This document shows positions 5,522 through 6,746 of a DNA stretch of 6,746 nt, one piece after another. Source of the DNA: Acidimicrobiia bacterium. Its GTDB lineage: Bacteria; Actinomycetota; Acidimicrobiia; Acidimicrobiales; JACDCH01. Position 1 is the first letter of the stretch; every line of letters begins with the position of its first letter. The stretch is from the NCBI GenBank assembly GCA_013694495.1, contig JACDCH010000470.1, forward strand, positions 1 to 6,746, in the 5' to 3' direction. The position numbers and the translations under genes were made by a program. The notes beneath the pieces were generated by a model. It made no database searches and was not told the origin of the DNA. It worked only from the letters and a program-made list of their open reading frames with translations.

Positions 5522-6625
5522 ATGAACAAGTCCTTCCTCCACGACGTCCGCGGCATCGTCACCGCCGCCGAGATCGGCCGCACGGTCGACGCCATCGCCG
5601 AGTGGCAGCTGCCCTCGGGCATGGTGCCCTGGTTTCCCGGCGGCCACGCCGACCCCTGGAACCACGTCGAGGCGGCCATGGCCCTCGACCTGGGCGGCCG
5701 GCGGGCCGAGGCCGAGCGGGCCTACGAGTGGCTCGTCCCCCTCCAGCGCCCCGACGGCGCCTGGCACCAGTACTACGTTGCCGGGGACGACGGCACCACC
5801 AAGGTCGAGCAGGACAAGCTCGATGCCAACGTCTGCGCCTACATCGCGGCCGGCGTGTGGCACCACACCCTCCTGCACCACGACGACGGGTTCGCCGAGG
5901 CGATGTGGCCGGTGGTCGAGCGGGCCATCGACTTCGTGCTCGACCTGCAGACGCCGCGCGGCGAGATCCTGTGGGCCCGCCACGCCGACGGCACGCCGTG
6001 GTCGTTCGCCCTCCTCACCGGGTCGAGCTCGATCTGCCACTCGCTGCGCTGCGCCATCGCCCTGGCCGAGCACCTCGGCCACGAGCGCCCGGACTGGGAG
6101 CTGTCGGCGGCCCGCCTCGCCCGCGTGATCGCCCACGAACCCGACGCCTTCGCCCCGAAGCACCGGTGGGCGATGGACTGGTACTACCCCGTGCTCGCCG
6201 GCGTGGTCGACGGCGACGCCGGCCGCCAGCGGCTCGCCGCCCGCTTCGACACGTTCGTGCTCGACGGTCGGGGCGTGCGCTGCGTCAACGACCGGCCCTG
6301 GATCACCGTCGCCGAGACGTGCGAGTGCGCCCTGGCCCACCTGGCCGTCGGCGAGCGCGCCACCGCGGAGCGCCTGTTCTCGTGGACGGCCCAGTACCGC
6401 CACGACGACGACCGCTACTGGACCGGCACCGTCTACCCCGACGAGGCCCGCTTCCCGGGCGGCGAGCGGTCCACGTACACGGCGGCGTCGGTCGTCCTGA
6501 CCGCCGACGCGCTGGCGTCCGTCCCGTCGCCGGCCGCCGCCCTGTTCGTCGACTCCGACTCGGTGCTCCCCGTCCTCATGGGCGAGGAGGAGCTGGCCCG
6601 GGAGAACGAGCCCTCCCGGGACTAG
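5522..6625 (+). CDS. (alpha/alpha)-toroid protein of the 'prenyltransferase'-annotated actinobacterial type
   Basis: This 367-residue soluble protein resembles a group of actinobacterial proteins usually auto-annotated 'prenyltransferase' because of an alpha/alpha-toroid fold; true prenyl transfer is doubtful and the activity is unknown. Helical repeats run through the protein with conserved-looking loops rich in Trp, Asp and Glu: GMVPWFPGGHADPWNHVEAA (33-52), QRPDGAWHQYY (75-85), DANVCAYIAAGVWHH (101-115), GEILWARHADGTPWSFALLT (147-166), HRWAMDWYYPVLAG (214-227), CVNDRPWITVAETCE (254-268) and DRYWTGTVYPDE (297-308). Such (alpha/alpha) barrels with acidic loop residues also occur in glycoside hydrolases and polysaccharide lyases, so glycan binding or cleavage fits the neighbouring glycosyltransferase and methyltransferase; this is inference. 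No signal peptide is seen. The acidic tail (about 343-367) looks less conserved. The TAG stop lies inside CTAG, next to the end of an IS630-type transposase gene. Confidence 0.82.
   Translation: MNKSFLHDVRGIVTAAEIGRTVDAIAEWQLPSGMVPWFPGGHADPWNHVEAAMALDLGGRRAEAERAYEWLVPLQRPDGAWHQYYVAGDDGTTKVEQDKLDANVCAYIAAGVWHHTLLHHDDGFAEAMWPVVERAIDFVLDLQTPRGEILWARHADGTPWSFALLTGSSSICHSLRCAIALAEHLGHERPDWELSAARLARVIAHEPDAFAPKHRWAMDWYYPVLAGVVDGDAGRQRLAARFDTFVLDGRGVRCVNDRPWITVAETCECALAHLAVGERATAERLFSWTAQYRHDDDRYWTGTVYPDEARFPGGERSTYTAASVVLTADALASVPSPAAALFVDSDSVLPVLMGEEELARENEPSRD
6622..6625. other. CTAG, candidate IS630 target site at the toroid gene stop
   Basis: CTAG contains the toroid gene's stop codon and lies 7 nt before the terminal codon (6633-6635) of the minus-strand transposase. 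Elements of the IS630 family insert at TA, with CTAG preferred for the type element, and duplicate the TA. The element edge is therefore probably at about 6624/6625; the far end and its inverted repeat are outside the window. Confidence 0.4.
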
Positions 6626-6632
6626 TGCCGCG

Positions 6633-6746
6633 TCAGGCAACGTTTGCGCGCTTCACAAGTTCACGAAGTGCCTCGTCGTTGGCGTGGCGGTTTCGCCAAG
6701 CGATGTAGCGACGGATCATCGAGTTCTGCTCGTCATGTGAGCGGTG
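6633..6746 (-). CDS. IS630-type transposase, C-terminal fragment (rest beyond right edge)
   Basis: The minus strand carries 37 codons and a TGA, entering from the right edge. The peptide includes DEQNSMIRRYIAWRNRHAND and ends ELVKRANVA. This matches my knowledge of the C-terminus of IS630-family DDE transposases, which end in an IRRYIxWRNRHAxD-like helix followed by a short RANVA-like tail. The catalytic Asp and Glu residues lie upstream, outside the window, so it cannot be told whether the element is intact. Base composition is visibly less GC-rich than in the neighbouring genes (for example AACGTTTGCGCGCTTCACAA in the + strand), in keeping with a mobile origin. The gene converges on the toroid gene, with only 7 nt between the two coding ends. 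Confidence 0.8.
   Translation of the reverse strand, partial: HRSHDEQNSMIRRYIAWRNRHANDEALRELVKRANVA

Noticed and set aside
5384..6640. Long minus-strand open frame opposite the toroid gene
   Set aside because: Low-complexity Gly/Val/Arg-rich translation without motifs; it is a shadow of the + strand gene.
1..6746. CRISPR arrays, tRNA or rRNA genes
   Set aside because: No regularly spaced repeats and no tRNA- or rRNA-like sequence were seen.

Overview
The window is very GC-rich, has strong G/C bias at third codon positions, and packs its genes tightly on both strands. The protein types (an actinobacterial-style Lnt, a signal-less YceI-fold protein, Dtd, and a GT4/methyltransferase/alpha-alpha-toroid set) suggest a high-GC actinobacterium. 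Acidimicrobiia (Ilumatobacter/Iamia-like) is my best guess; this is inference, since no marker gene is present.

Left part (1-2582, + strand): a compact run of three genes. The 3' part of an apolipoprotein N-acyltransferase gene (lnt) enters from the left edge. It overlaps a YceI-family gene whose best-supported start is a rare ATC codon placed 8 nt after GGGAGG. A gene for a DUF6687-like protein with an NHFDQDG motif follows after 8 nt. The close packing suggests one transcript, with a lipid or envelope flavour for at least the first two genes. The third gene meets dtd (D-aminoacyl-tRNA deacylase, minus strand) tail to tail, with a 23-nt overlap of the coding ends.

Middle (3001-3185): a short divergent intergenic region between dtd and the next + strand gene, with a small dyad but no convincing promoter.

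Right part (3186-6625, + strand): three genes that look like one glycan-related module. They encode a GT4 glycosyltransferase, a class I SAM-dependent methyltransferase, and an (alpha/alpha)-barrel protein of the kind often auto-annotated 'prenyltransferase'. A roughly 200-nt non-coding spacer with a GGGGGC/GCCCCC hairpin and short repeats separates the first two. A 134-nt gap with a hairpin and a tandem hexamer separates the last two. A plausible joint role is to transfer a sugar, methylate the product, and process or bind it with the toroid protein. The product is unknown.

Right edge: the last 114 nt hold, on the minus strand, the C-terminal 37 codons of an IS630-type transposase. Its end lies a few bases from a CTAG, the preferred IS630 target, and that CTAG includes the TAG stop codon of the toroid gene. 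The module may therefore be interrupted here by an insertion sequence.

The most notable points are the serine in place of the catalytic cysteine in Lnt, the probable ATC start codon, the uncharacterised DHH-like motif protein, the GT4/MTase/toroid module, and the IS630 junction at a stop codon. No CRISPR array, tRNA or rRNA was seen.
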